Translations under genes and position numbers: made by a program
Notes under the pieces: model-generated
Database searches by the model: none
What the model was told of the DNA's origin: nothing
The model's input: only the letters and a program-made list of their open reading frames with translations
From: Papio anubis
Lineage: Eukaryota > Chordata > Mammalia > Primates > Cercopithecidae
Direction of reading: 5' to 3'
DNA: 64,000 nucleotides
Assembly: GCF_008728515.1 (NCBI RefSeq)
Contig: NC_044983.1
Location: 133,419,139 to 133,483,138, forward strand
In this document: piece after piece, positions 10,901-22,984 of the stretch
Position numbering within the stretch: position 1 is the first letter of the stretch
Layout: each line of letters opens with the position of its first letter

Positions 10901-10949
10901 CCTATTGGCTGTATTGGTCCTGTTTCTCTGGAGAATCCTGAACAATACA
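10430..10949 (+). mobile_element. MLT2-type (ERVL) LTR
   Basis: Old endogenous retroviral LTR, better preserved than the copy at 7224. It starts TGTGATGGTTACTTTTATGT, has 'ccagatgtttggtcaaacat' and 'ctcctgcctttggacttgga', and ends 'ctctggagaatcctgaacaa' then TACA. No adjoining internal region seen, so a solo LTR. A 115-codon frame across it (10622-10969) is not a gene. Confidence 0.8.
10854..10898 (+). repeat. (TG)n microsatellite
   Basis: About 22 uninterrupted TG units inside the MLT2 LTR, at the position where the consensus carries a short pyrimidine/TA simple region. Likely length-polymorphic. Confidence 0.97.
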
Positions 10950-11119
10950 GGCTGGTTATTTATGAGTAGACCACTAATAAAAACACAGCACACACTGGCT
11001 CAGGAGAAATGAGCAGAATCATACCCTGTGTAGTTAAAGCCCTGCACATCACAGAAGAGTAAGGGATGTTTCTTGGGATAAAAGAACAAGGAGAAGGACA
11101 GGCTATGTATAGTCAGCAG

Positions 11120-11320
11120 CTAGTGAGTATTGGATACCGGGCTAGGAACTTTACATTCATTACAACATTTGGGTACATATAACACTTCATGAGATTATTA
11201 GCTATTGGGGAATTTCTACAGGTGGGAAAACTGATGTTCAGAGAGTGCACAAATGAAAGTGGGAGCCAGGTTTTGAAAGCAGGCATGGCTTTCAATGTTA
11301 TCACACAGTCTGAGTGGCCC
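11120..11320 (-). mobile_element. MIR SINE
   Basis: Antisense MIR: 'actttacattcattacaaca', 'acaggtgggaaaactgatgt', 'gtgggagccaggttttgaaa'. Confidence 0.75.
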
Positions 11321-12769
<1,449 letters not shown>

Positions 12770-12900
12770 TAATTCATTTATTCAAATATGTATTAGGCCC
12801 ATACCATACGCCAGGCAGTGGGTTAGGTACTAGGATGATAAGATGATTAAGGCACAGCCTTCACCTTAAGACATTTGTCTAGAGAGCAAAGGAAACCAAC
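12770..12900 (-). mobile_element. L2 LINE fragment
   Basis: Antisense L2: 'aattcatttattcaaatatg', 'catacgccaggcagtgggtt', 'aggtactaggatgataagat'. Confidence 0.75.
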
Positions 12901-13021
12901 AGATGTAATACAATGCAGGAAAATTCAGGCCAGTGTGTGCAGGAGAGCAATTTCCGAGGCAAACGAGGTAAAAAGAATACCATTCAGGACATAGGCATGG
13001 GCAAGGACTTCATGTCTAAAA

Positions 13022-13846
13022 ATGGCAACAAAAGCCAAAATTGACAAATGGGATCTAATTAAACTAAAGAGCTTCTGCACAGCAAAAGAAACTACCATCA
13101 GAGTGAACAGGCAACCTACAGAATGCAAGAAAATTTTTGCAATCTACTCATCTGACAAAGGGCTAATATCCAGAACCTACAAAGAACTCAAACAAATTTA
13201 CAAGAAAAAAACAAACAACCCCATCAAAAAGTGGGCAAAGGATATGAACAGACATTTCTCAAAAGAAGACATTCATACAGCCAACAGACACATGAAAAAA
13301 TGCTCATCATCACTGGCCATCAGAGAAATGCAAATCAAAACCACAATGAGATACCATCTCACACCAGTTAGAATGGCGATCATTAAAAAGTCAGGAAACA
13401 ACAGGTGCTGGAGAGGATGTGGAGAAATAGGAACACTTTTACACTGTTGGTGGGATTGTAAACTAGTTCAACCATTATGGAAAACAGTATGGCGATTCCT
13501 CAAGGATCTAGAACTAGATGTACCATATGACCCAGCCATCCCATTACTGGGGATATACCCAAAGGATTATAAATTATGCTGCTATAAAGACACATGCACA
13601 CGTATGTTTATTGCAGCACTATTCACAATAGCAAAGACTTGGAATCAACCCAATTGTCCATCAGTGACAGATTGGATTAAGAAAATGTGGCACATATACA
13701 CCATGGAATACTATGCAGCCATAAAAAAGGATGAGTTTGCGTCCTTTGTAGGGACATGGATGCAGCTGGAAACCATCATTCTTAGCAAACTATCACAAGA
13801 ACAGAAAACCAAACACCACATGTTCTCACTCATAGGTGGGAACTGA
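13022..13846 (+). pseudogene. L1 ORF2 C-terminal fragment (274 codons open)
   Basis: The reading frame starts MATKAKIDKWDLIKLKSFCT and runs without a stop to the native ORF2 end at ...FSLIGGN. It contains the C-terminal cysteine-rich segment (CWRGCGEIGTLLHC, about residues 129-142) but neither the endonuclease nor the reverse-transcriptase domain, which lie further N-terminal in ORF2p and are missing here. Just upstream, an apparent 11-base deletion relative to the consensus I remember (between ATGTCTAAA and ATGGCAACA) shifts the frame of the first ~40 bases. The open frame reflects the young age of the copy, not a host gene. Confidence 0.93.
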
Positions 13847-13901
13847 ACAACGAGATCACTTGGACTCAGGAAGGGGAACATCACACACCGGGGCCTATCA
13901 T

Positions 13902-13923
13902 GGGGAGGGGGGAGGGGGGAGGG
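13902..13923 (+). other. G-quadruplex-capable tract in L1 3' UTR
   Basis: GGGGAGGGGGGAGGGGGGAG followed by GG: four runs of at least three G separated by single A. This is the known guanine-rich polypurine tract of primate L1 3' UTRs. Confidence 0.9.
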
Positions 13924-14104
13924 ATTGCATTGGGAGTTATACCTGATGTAAATGACGAGTTGATGGGTGCAGCAGACTAACATGGCACAAGTATACATAT
14001 GTAACAAACCTGCATGTTATGCACATGTACCCTACAACTTAAAGTATAATAATAATAAATAAATTTAAAAAAAGAAAAAAAAAAAAAAAAAGAGTGGATG
14101 GAGC

Positions 14105-14250
14105 TGCCCTGGATCCTGCTTGGCTAATTATCAGTATCACAGCCTTGGGAAAAGCCACTTAACCTCTATGAGTTAACTTCCTTCATTAATAATCTGAGAA
14201 TGAGCATGCTTAGGGGGTTTGCTGAAGTCTAGAGATAAGGTGTCCTCCTG
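14105..14250 (+). mobile_element. MIR SINE
   Basis: Sense MIR: 'gccttgggaaaagccactta', 'acctctatgagttaacttcc', 'ttaataatctgagaatgagc'. Confidence 0.8.
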
Positions 14251-15009
14251 GACTGGGTGACAGCACAGAGCAGTGATTCCATGCTTGGTAGCCAGCAGTT
14301 GTACTATTTTTATTTGAAAGGGGCAGTGCCTTTGAGCAAGAAAAGCTTCTGCAAGGTTGTTATTGTGAGATGAGTGTTTTCTGTGGGCCTGCCGTGTGCC
14401 TGTGGATTCAGAGGTGTCTGGACTTTTCTAGGCTCTGCTCTTGCAGAACTTGGGTGTTTGCTTTTCCTGGTACTCAAAGACAAAGAAAGCCCAGGGAAGT
14501 GGTGGCTTTCTGTCCACCAGAGACTGACATTGCCCTGAACCACATAAAGCAGCAGCCACACTTTGAACTCACGGCACTTTGATTACAGGTTAAGGGAGAC
14601 ATATAAGAAAAGGCAACTGATGGTAAAAATAAGCAACCGGTGTTTTGCTGCAAAAATAAGAGCAGCTGCCTGGGCATTATTGTTAGGAAAAGGTATGAGT
14701 GAGGATTGAGTTGGGGTGGGAAGAGGAGACTGGAGAGACTGGGCAGGAGCAAGCCCATCAGACAGCTTGCCACTAACCAGCTGGTTGAGAACATGCCCGG
14801 ATACAAGCCAGCATTCTTAGGTTCTGTTCAACATAACTTTATCAAGCAGTCTCTGCATTCTTGTCTTAAACATTGGGACTCTCTCCCTTTCTTCCTTCTA
14901 TTCAATTCATTAATATTTATATAGTGACATCTGTCAAACTTCCTGACCTAGATCTTCTTACATGGAACCCAGGGCTTTTTCTGGAGCGATAATCATGTTC
15001 AAATTAATA
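14251..15009. other. Single-copy DNA
   Basis: No recognised element. Opposing frames of 70-110 codons overlap and none has splice or domain support. Confidence 0.4.
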
Positions 15010-15160
15010 TTAACAACGATGACCAAAGTTGCAGTAGCTTACCAGACGTGGGGCTGAGTTCTCCCACCTACTGCCTCGTGAACCCTCACGACAAAGCTCT
15101 GAGGTGAGTTTACAGCTTCTCCATGTCTGTCTGACCCCAGAATCCTCACTCTACCTGCTC
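15010..15160 (-). mobile_element. MIR SINE
   Basis: Antisense MIR/MIRb: 'ccagacgtggggctgagttc', 'gtgaaccctcacgacaaagc', 'gctctgaggtgagtttacag'. Confidence 0.65.
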
Positions 15161-15844
15161 CTCACTTCAGCCAGTGAGGAGTTCTGCAAAGACAATTTGC
15201 CTCATGTATGATCTTTTGGTTAAAACACACTCCCCCATTGTAATTACAGAATACATCTCCTAGTCAAATGGAGCCAAGGGGATTTTTTGTTGTTGTTCTG
15301 TCTGAACAGTTTTGTAGAAATAAAGATTTGATGGATGAGGAAATGGAAATTCCTACACACATAATGAAATCCCTTGAAATCTCCAGAATGACTTCAGACA
15401 CCTGGGAGTTTTCATATCAAAAAGCAATTAAGAGACACAGGGAGCCAAGGGAGGGAGTCACGATTCAGGGTTATGATGGTTTCTTCTCAAAAGAGACACA
15501 TGCTGGTGGAAGGAGCTGGAAATTGGTCAGAGATCTTTTCTGTGACACAACAGTTGGTGCGTGTGTTTGTTCCTCTATCATCTCTCTCTCTCCGTCTCCA
15601 TCTTTCCATCTGCCCATCCATCCATCTATATCTATTTATCTACCCAACATCTACTTACCTCTGTCCCTCACTGTCTGCTTTTCAATCGATCATCTATGTG
15701 GCTGTTTGTTTATGGAGTTTGCGGTGGCCTATTTTACCTGTCATTGTAGCCCATGCATAAACTGTTGCTTGTACTGTATTATTTTTGGGTGTTTTGTTTG
15801 TTTCCAAAGGAAACAGAGGAGAACATGACATCATCCAAAAGGAT
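15161..15844. other. Single-copy DNA with 186-codon open frame
   Basis: A plus frame runs 15268-15828, starting MEPRGFFVVVLSEQFCRNKD. Its second half is encoded by a pyrimidine-rich simple repeat (low-complexity Ser/Pro/Ile/Leu). No promoter, splice or family evidence, so this is probably chance. Confidence 0.4.
15583..15670 (+). repeat. Pyrimidine-rich (TCTC/CATC/TATC)n simple repeat
   Basis: CTCTCTCTCTCCGTCTCCAT grading into CATCCATCCATCTATATCTA-type tetranucleotides. Imperfect. Confidence 0.85.
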
Positions 15845-16120
15845 AAGTGAGGCATCATGCATTTTCTGAGTACGTACAGTATATACATGCACCTTTCATC
15901 AAATAGTCTCATAACTATTGAAGACTTTATCTGGGCTGTGCCAAACTTTCTTATGTCTCCCTCACTCAACCTTATGAATTGGATCTTTGTTCATCTGCAT
16001 GTTACAAAGGAGGGAATAGTAGCTCACAGAGGTTAAGTAACTTTCCTAAGCTGGGAGGCGATGACTCAAACCTAGCTCTGTTTGATTTCACAGTTGATTA
16101 CCTTAACCACTACACTTATA
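15845..16120 (-). mobile_element. MIR SINE, near full length
   Basis: Antisense MIR: 'tcaaatagtctcataactat', 'catgttacaaaggagggaat', 'cagaggttaagtaactttcc', ending 'ttaccttaaccactacactt', the complement of the MIR 5' tRNA-like end. Confidence 0.9.
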
Positions 16121-17044
16121 TCCTCTGGTGGAAGGTAGCTCGGGCCATCTATTTTTATAGTAACACTTATTAGAATAAATGGTTGGGAAGGAAATATCTA
16201 TTTGCACTTCCTCATTACCCATCCCATACTCTGGCCAAAGTCAACTCCTCAGGGTTCCTACAATGCTCTCTAGGACTTACCCTCCTGCATTTCTCCAAGT
16301 TGTTCCTCCACCTTAGCCATTTATGCCTAATGTTCCATTATTGGAAAGCTAAGCATGTGGGAGTTATTTATATCCACTGCTCAAGGTCATCGCCAAGGTC
16401 TGATCACAAAATTTCAAAAAATTGCAACCTCAGGCATAAATAGGTTAAATGCCGTCCCATCTTCCCCAGCCTGATCAAGACCTACCTGTTCTTGGGGGTG
16501 AGCCAAAATGACACGTAAGCTCCATCAGCATTCAATTAGAGTTGTAAAATGGGTCAAACCTGAATAAGTCAGGTGAGCTCATGTGTAGATATATGCAACA
16601 TGCACAAAATTTCTTTACAGGGCATCTCTGTCTACCAGCATCTCAATCATTCTGGGTTGTGGCCTACATTCTAAAACTGAAGAAGCATGCTGGGGTTCTC
16701 CGGGGAATACAGAAACACTGAATGCAGTTTTAGGCTTGTTCCCCAAGACAAGAATGATAATAAGGCCCTGATGAAAATTACTGACATCAAAGATATCAAT
16801 TTTTGCTCCAACCAGTTTGCTGTTTTTATTGGCTTTGTACTCTTGGCTATTTCTTGCAATGTGAAGTCTCTCTCATATGTTCTACTACCTCGTAGGGACT
16901 TTGAGTTTTAAATTTACTTCTTCCTTAAATCAACTCCTGTCTTCTACTAAAGGCAATCTGTTCCCACTCTGAGTTAACCTCACTCTTTTTCTTACCCCCT
17001 TGGAAGTCCTGAGGGGTTTCCTGTGATTGTGATTATAATTTGTG
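16121..17044. other. Single-copy DNA
   Basis: Mostly unrecognised. The last ~110 bases (16930-17044) may be a worn 5' extension of the L2 that follows. Frames of 62-86 codons are unsupported. Confidence 0.4.
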
Positions 17045-17165
17045 AAATTGGTTTTGTTCTCTGTTAGACTGTAAGCTCCCCCAAGTCAGGGGGAGCTTCC
17101 ATCCTTCCTTCTTGTGTTCTCAGCCACTGTTCTGGTGCCTTGTTCTCAGCAATGTTCAATTTTCA
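17045..17165 (+). mobile_element. L2 LINE fragment
   Basis: Sense L2: 'gttagactgtaagctccccc' followed by 'gttctggtgccttgttctca'. It contains a perfect inverted repeat with a 10-bp stem at 17073-17098. Confidence 0.65.
17073..17098. repeat. Short perfect hairpin (10-bp stem, 6-nt loop)
   Basis: AAGCTCCCCC, loop AAGTCA, then GGGGGAGCTT. The two arms are exact complements. It falls at the L2 'gtaagctcc...gggcagggac' block, which is normally only weakly self-complementary. There is no T-run or other sign of a terminator function. Confidence 0.9.
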
Positions 17166-17899
17166 GATGAGCATAGCTGAGCAGCAAGAACTTGAATGAT
17201 GTGGACACAAAGCTTGCAATGACTGTTTCCGTCATGGTTACTGACACGACTTGTGAATGTTTGCACTCCTCCTGCTATTATGGGTCATTCCTGTACCCTG
17301 GTGACATTTCCGTGGGTAGCCATTAGGTATGACTTGATACATTTTGAGAATATTTTTGTCTTTGGAGTTTCATAGCCATGACCTTGCATCCCAGGTTTTC
17401 TTGTGAGCTACAGTCTATAAGCAAGATACTTTTTGTTCCAAACTTCAGGTTCCTCATAGGAATACTGGAGGAGGAATATTGGAAGGATCTGTTTTGAATA
17501 TCGTCCAGGTAGAATGTGACAATGAATGTAAATCACCAAGAGTCTTTGCCTGGCACACGGTTGACTTGCAAGAGCTGGTGGCTTCCTTTGTTTTCACTCT
17601 GGTATTCTGCTTATTATTGATATTTATAGAGTACCTGAAAGGAACAATAAGGTAACAGGAACAATAAGGTAAACAGCCTACTTATAGAAAGTATTTTCTT
17701 ATCACTTAATATTAATGTATATCCTAGAATTAAATCGTGTTCAATTATATGGGTATAATGAATTGGAGGATGGGCCAACATTAGCAGTCCTGAGGTCTAG
17801 CATAGACTTTGCTAATCTTTGGAAGACTTCTTCCCCATTTCTGTGTCTACATTCCATTAGCAACATATGAATGTCATAATTATAATAATAATTAAATTA
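17166..17899. other. Single-copy DNA
   Basis: AT-moderate and unrecognised. An 'aggaacaataaggtaa' unit is repeated twice at about 17640-17672. Confidence 0.4.
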
Positions 17900-18110
17900 C
17901 GGCTTTTAGAAGGAGTTGGTGCTGACTGTGTCTCCTACACGGTCCCAGGTGTTGCGCGTGTGTGATCTCATTTGTTTCCCATAAAAAATGTTAACATGAG
18001 AAACCAAATGCTCAGAGAGGTAAAATGAACTGTTCAGGGTAACGCACCATTAGTAAACTGCAAATCCGGCATTTAAAGCCTGGTCTTTCTGAGCACCTGG
18101 ATTCTATCAT
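17900..18110 (-). mobile_element. MIR SINE
   Basis: Antisense MIR: 'gtgtgatctcatttgtttcc', 'gctcagagaggtaaaatgaa', 'gtaaactgcaaatccggcat'. Confidence 0.8.
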
Positions 18111-18429
18111 GTGTTTTCACTTCATGCCTTTGATCCTTCTGCATGAAACACTTGTGAGTTGTTTTGCTTTTCAACTCTGCTCCCAACTCCTGACTGCTTG
18201 GAACTGGTGGCGGGTTTCTGGTTTTGCCAATCAGAAAACTTCTTTCTGCAGAAGCTCCTGTCACAGTGTGATACTGCACGACACATTTTCTGGTCTGAGC
18301 TTTTAAATTACTCGTGACATTTCAAGCTGTGCAAGTCGCTTGAAGGCCTGCCTCAACCAAGCTCATTTAATCAAGCCACACACATGCAAAGAAAATCAAA
18401 TACTGCCTTGAATCCAGAGGGAAGAGGAC

Positions 18430-18560
18430 TGACTCCTGTTGAGCATCCACTGTATGTCTGGCATCTTGTAATAATGTTTCATATTGGCTCTCTAGCAGGA
18501 ACGTTCATTTTACCTGCAAGTGGTAACTCCCTGGATGACAGACCAGCAGCAGCAACTTCC
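18430..18560 (-). mobile_element. MIR-like fragment
   Basis: 'gttgagcatccactgtatgt' and 'ctggcatcttgtaataatg' resemble antisense MIR/L2 tails. Weak call. Flanking 18111-18429 and 18561-18859 show nothing else. Confidence 0.4.
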
Positions 18561-18859
18561 CTGAGCACAACATTGACACATGGCCACTCATGCAAACTAG
18601 AACTCCATCTGGGTTGACTCATCAGATAGGAACAACAGGTCCATCAGCCCGTATGAATAAAAGCAGCAAAGGGAGATGCAGGGATGGGGAAGCACCTTTC
18701 AGTTTCCCAGCAGCTCAGCAATCTCGTATTTTTTTATATACAGTCACTCCAACTAAGCTACTTGTGTTGCTGGTTTGAGTTCCTTAAGGGGCCTCCTTCT
18801 AGGAGTACAGACATTTGCTGATGAATGTATTTGGGGTAGATATGCAAAGATAACCATAG

Positions 18860-19010
18860 CAGTAATGATACCCACCATTCATTGAAGCTCAGTTTTGCTA
18901 TACACATTGATTTTGATTTCTACGTCAACTCCAGAAGGTAACTGAAATCTTCATTTGCAAATGACAAAAGTGAAGCTCAGAGAGTTAGTAGCTTTAAGTT
19001 GACACAAAAA
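18860..19010 (-). mobile_element. MIR SINE
   Basis: Antisense MIR: 'accattcattgaagctcagt', 'catttgcaaatgacaaaagt', 'gaagctcagagagttagtag'. Confidence 0.8.
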
Positions 19011-19729
19011 GCACCATTGTAGTGTTGCTAATGCTGTTCATTTGCTTTGTTTTGTTTTAATATGAATGAGAAGAGGAGGCAGTGGGAGAAGTTATAGCCA
19101 TTCCGTTCAGACTTCCAAGTTTGTGTACAAAAGGCGTACATTTTACAGAGGTCATTCTTCCCTGCAGCTTGTAAGAGCTTAATGAGCTAGCTTTATTCAA
19201 TGAGGATTCTCTGAGCAATATATGTATTATTTCCTGAAGGCTCAACAGTTTGAGTTCCACCCAGCAGTGATTTTCTTGAAATTTTTCCAGATCGCCCATT
19301 TATTTCCTCTGTTTGGGTTTCAGACTTCCTTTGGTTAACAGGATAGAGCGGTGGTGGTGATGGAAGGAGGTGGAGCAGTGGTGCTGATGTGTAAAAACTG
19401 GCACTTCAAAACAAAGATTTATGGTATTTGTCCATTTACATGCTATGAATACTTCCACCAAGGCCAATTTCAAGATACCAATGTGAAGTTAAAGGAGCTG
19501 AAGGCATGCACAATCAGCATGCAGCAACTATTTTCGGGCTTCTGCGGAGGCTCCATTTAAACACAATTTGATTGGACAAATGTTTGTTAAGTGCCTACAA
19601 CTCAGTATTCTCATTAATAGCTTTGATATTTGTTATGTAACTTAAATTTTCTTATTTTTTTTTAATCTAAGGGAGTTAATGATTTCTAGGGAATCCTCTA
19701 GCCCTCAGAGGAGACACAGTGTCAAAAAT
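19011..19729. other. Single-copy DNA
   Basis: No repeat family recognised. Minus frame 19057-19299 and plus frame 19351-19560 (80 and 69 codons) are unsupported. The stretch is repeat-poor and could be tested for conservation. Confidence 0.4.
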
Positions 19730-19910
19730 AAGAAAGAGATAAGAATATGGGCTTTGAAATCAGACTGTGTTGTTTGAATCCCGACTCTGCTACTTATCCT
19801 GGGAAAGTTATCTAATTCATTTTTGCTTGAATTTTCTTTTATGTAAAATGATTGAACAGTACTTAACGCAAAGAGAATTCGTATGCATTAACTAAGTGAT
19901 TACATGTAAG
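19730..19910 (+). mobile_element. MIR SINE
   Basis: Sense MIR: 'aagaatatgggctttgaaat', 'tttgaatcccgactctgcta', 'ttttatgtaaaatgattgaa'. Confidence 0.85.
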
Positions 19911-19975
19911 TTGCTTTTCAGCTTCCTGTAGATAAAACCAGGACTTTTAATTAGTTCTTCCCCTGGTCAGGATAT

Positions 19976-20240
19976 GCTGTATTGTATAGTGGTTACGAGC
20001 ACACACTCACAAATCAGATTTCTTGGGCTTGAGTCTCAGCTCTCCAATTTACAAGTTGCAGGAACTTGGAAAAATAGTTTACCTTCTCTCAATCCTACAT
20101 CGTTTTTCTGAATGGATATTAATATTTGTTTCCACCATACACGGCTGCTTTTGATGATTACATGAGATGATCTAGGAGTGGTGAGCATAGTGGTTGGAAC
20201 ATTGTCAGGTATCAAAGTGATAATTGCTCATTATTCTTTC
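19976..20240 (+). mobile_element. MIR SINE, full length
   Basis: Sense MIR from 'gtattgtatagtggttacga' (tRNA-like 5' end) through 'gattacatgagatgatctag' to the LINE-like 3' tail near 'gataattgctcattatt'. Among the best-preserved MIRs here. It follows the previous MIR by about 65 bases in the same orientation. Confidence 0.92.
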
Positions 20241-20429
20241 CATTCTGAATTTTTGTGGTTTTGGTAATTCAGGGAAATCACCGGTTTGATATTTTTAAAC
20301 GTTTTCTGTGGCAAGAAGAAAGAATTTTGTTTGGACTTTTAAGATTCTGCAAAAATGGCAAATGGCTTTACCCTTTGTCATTACTACTTTTTAGAAGAAA
20401 TTGAAGAATAAATGCTATCTAATACTATA

Positions 20430-20580
20430 TAGATCTCCTACCTGACTTAGGAGTCATGTGACTGCAGGAATTTGAAAAACTTTACTTCCTTACCCGTGTA
20501 TGACAATGTACAATTCATAGAATTTTCATGAGAATTAAATGTGATCTCTGGTAGTGTGGATGCCACATAGTGCTAGACAA
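20430..20580 (+). mobile_element. MIR SINE fragment
   Basis: Sense MIR 3' half: 'aaaaactttacttccttacc', 'gagaattaaatgtgatctct', 'ccacatagtgctagacaaaa'. Confidence 0.7.
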
Positions 20581-21811
20581 AAAGGATCGAAACATGACAG
20601 AAAATGCAATTAGTTTATAGTTGGCTGGGACACGGGGATTCGCAATTTCTGCTTTTGACCACTTACTACCCTCAAGTTTCCTGGACAGATATGAGCACAG
20701 AGAATTAAGAAAGAAGTGTTTTCCTGTCATCTGTGGCTTTAGCCCCAAACCCTGTTGCAGAATGCCAACGAGTTAGGTTCAGTCACATGAAGACAGCCCT
20801 TGTCTTCCATTAAATAACCTTGAATTACGGTATATAAAAAATATCTGCTTTATGTCTACACGAAAGTCCAACCTAGATTCTTAGATTTTAATGGCTCTTA
20901 TGCAAGGCAAAGCAGAGTTTTCCATTTTCAGGGAAAAAAAAGCAGTGAGAGAAGTCAGGCTGTCTGTGTCAATTCTTCTGAATTTTCACCTACACAAAGT
21001 ATGGCCCAGGAGAGTCCTGCAATCAGATCCCACAGTAAGAGGTGTATTTGGCTTCAAATAATCAAGCATATAACTTACGCTGGCTTAACTAGCACAAGAT
21101 ACCACAAGAAACACAGAAGTAGACAGCACAACCATGTCACCAGGGACAGTAAGGACTTAGACTTCTCTTTCTGCTCTTCCATGCATAGCAAAAGGCTTTT
21201 TAATACTCATAGCTGGAGAAAGACTGCCTTTACAACCCCTATTATATTTTTGGATATATTAACAAATTAAGAGAAGAGACAAACAGCCCAAGGGTCATGA
21301 AACAGGTTTCTCCTTTAAAAGCTTTCCTGTCTGCTTTACCTGCCAATGTGCACTTTTATTTCATTAGCCAAGTGGGGGTCATGAGATTTCTCCTAGCTGC
21401 AAGGGAGTCAGCAAAGGGTGGATATTTTCAGGTAGGTATAGTAATTCCCCTGAGAAAACCTGGCTTTGCTTTGTAAGGAAAGAGGAGTTTATGGATAGTC
21501 AGCCAGCAATTCACAGCCTGAGCCACATAGAACCTTCCGGGTCAGCAAGGAGAATGCGGGTAGAGAAATTGCAGAGGATCATCACAGTAAACATTGGTGG
21601 AATCTGAATGAGTTATTATATTGTGACTATATCAAAGTATCCAGATGAGTTCTGCTGAAATATTAGAGTGGACTTTCCTTGGAAAAGTATTTCGATAATT
21701 GCCATTGAAGCCAATAAAATGCAACAGAATGGTTCGTAGTCCTACAGTGGTGAGTACATACTGTCAACCTGTTAGTGTGTACTGTATAGTAAAAATATAT
21801 TAGTCATTTCA
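20581..21811. other. Single-copy DNA
   Basis: Nothing firmly recognised. An 89-codon plus frame at 21001-21270 has no support. Confidence 0.4.
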
Positions 21812-22015
21812 TTGGTTTTTTGTTTCTTATCTTTTGGAACACCAAGGCCTCTTTTATTGGCAGGACTTTGCAGACCTTCCTGCCAGGGCAGAGTTTCACC
21901 TCCGCATCACAGTGTCTTCCACCGTCAGGTGGGGGCCAGCTATGTGAGGCTGGGATTCCAGATGGCGCCAGGTGTCCTGCTGGCAAAGAGACTGGGAAGA
22001 GTAGTGTGACAGCTC
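21812..22015 (-). pseudogene. Possible processed-pseudogene 3' end, parent unknown
   Basis: On the complement the sequence resembles an mRNA 3' end: GC-rich text containing CTGCCCTGGCAGGAAGGTCT, then a canonical AATAAA (complement of 21853-21858), ~18 bases, and a degenerate A-rich tail (AAAAGATAAGAAACAAAAAA). Several stops interrupt all three frames, so most of it would be 3' UTR. I cannot name the parent gene, and no target-site duplication was confirmed. Alternative: single-copy DNA that resembles a poly(A) site by chance. Confidence 0.3.
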
Positions 22016-22554
22016 ATTAGGTGAGGTCTAGGCAAATGGCAGTTCTTTATAAAGATGGAGGTAGGGCAGGTTATGTTTATTATACCTGGCCATACGAGAA
22101 AATATTTCACCTCTCTAGTTATTTATAAATCCTCATGCAGTTTCCCCATAGCTGACTATCATTAGATTGTGGAGCATTAGCTTTTTTAAAGGAGAGAAAT
22201 CCACTGACTGCATTATTGCTGATTCTGTCATGGTGTCCCACTGTTAGGACAAGACCGAGGACAGGATTGCCAGTATTTAATCAGGCTTTTCAGAACTCAC
22301 TGGAAAAAACCCTACAGTATCAAGCAATCTGGAGTTAGCTTTGACTCTAAATTGACTCAGCCTTTTGGGGAACAACATAGCACAGGAGAGGGTCTCCTCC
22401 CCTAGCCAGACCAGAGGAAGCTTAGCTCATGTCCTGAATCCTCTGCCAGCTTGCCCTTAAGTAGGCACCACGCTTCTCAGGTGTGGGCAGAGGAGCTGTT
22501 TTGAGTTTCCACTAACACTGCTGATAGAAATGTGTACATGCTTTATGGGAAGTT
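22016..22554. other. Single-copy DNA
   Basis: No element or gene recognised. Confidence 0.4.
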
Positions 22555-22735
22555 GTGATCATGGCTACCATTTACAGAGTCTCTGCCATATACAATGTTT
22601 TAACTGTCCTTTAAAAACAAAGTTCCCCTGCATGTTCATATTACAATGTATACTTTAAACATAAGGGAACTGAGCCTCTGCAAGTTTTGAATCCTTGGGA
22701 ATTTGAATCCATGTCTGCCTGTCTCCAGTGGTTCC
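22555..22735 (-). mobile_element. MIR SINE
   Basis: Antisense MIR: 'ggctaccatttacagagtct', 'aacataagggaactgagcct', 'gggaatttgaatccatgtct'. Confidence 0.8.
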
Positions 22736-22984
22736 CTCCTGAGGCTCATGTAGACAAGACCGGTTGTGAGAGAGTCATGCTCACACTTTCCAATGACCTT
22801 TGTTGGCAGTCACAGCATGTGCGATTCTCTTGTAATTCCTGAGGTGCAAGCAAGGACACTTCACTCCTCTTCACAGGGACCTCAACACCTGGGTGAACAG
22901 ACAGACAGAGGGGAGTCATTCCATTATCATGTGACAAGTGTGATGCTGGGGGCCTAAGGTGCCTTCATAAAGCCATCTTCATCA

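Larger units (their letters stand above)
12979..14092 (+). mobile_element. L1PA LINE-1, 5'-truncated
   Basis: Primate-specific L1 with the last ~0.87 kb of ORF2, the 3' UTR ('atggcacaagtatacatatg', 'gcacatgtaccctacaactt') and a poly(A) tail at about 14069-14091. It begins at CATTCAGGACATAGGCATGG, so roughly 5 kb of 5' sequence is absent. Very low apparent divergence compared with other L1s here. No clean target-site duplication was found by eye. It cannot mobilise itself, having no ORF1, promoter, endonuclease or reverse transcriptase. Confidence 0.97.

Noticed and set aside
7224..10949. Two same-strand MLT2 LTRs as the ends of one provirus
   Set aside because: The 2.8 kb between them holds MIR, L2 and single-copy DNA with no recognisable retroviral internal sequence, and the LTRs differ greatly in preservation. 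Two solo LTRs are simpler.
15268..15828. 186-codon plus-strand gene
   Set aside because: The second half is encoded by a pyrimidine simple repeat, with no splice, promoter or family evidence.
19976..20240. tRNA gene suggested by the MIR 5' end
   Set aside because: The tRNA-like head belongs to a full-length MIR; no cloverleaf with intact arms is visible.
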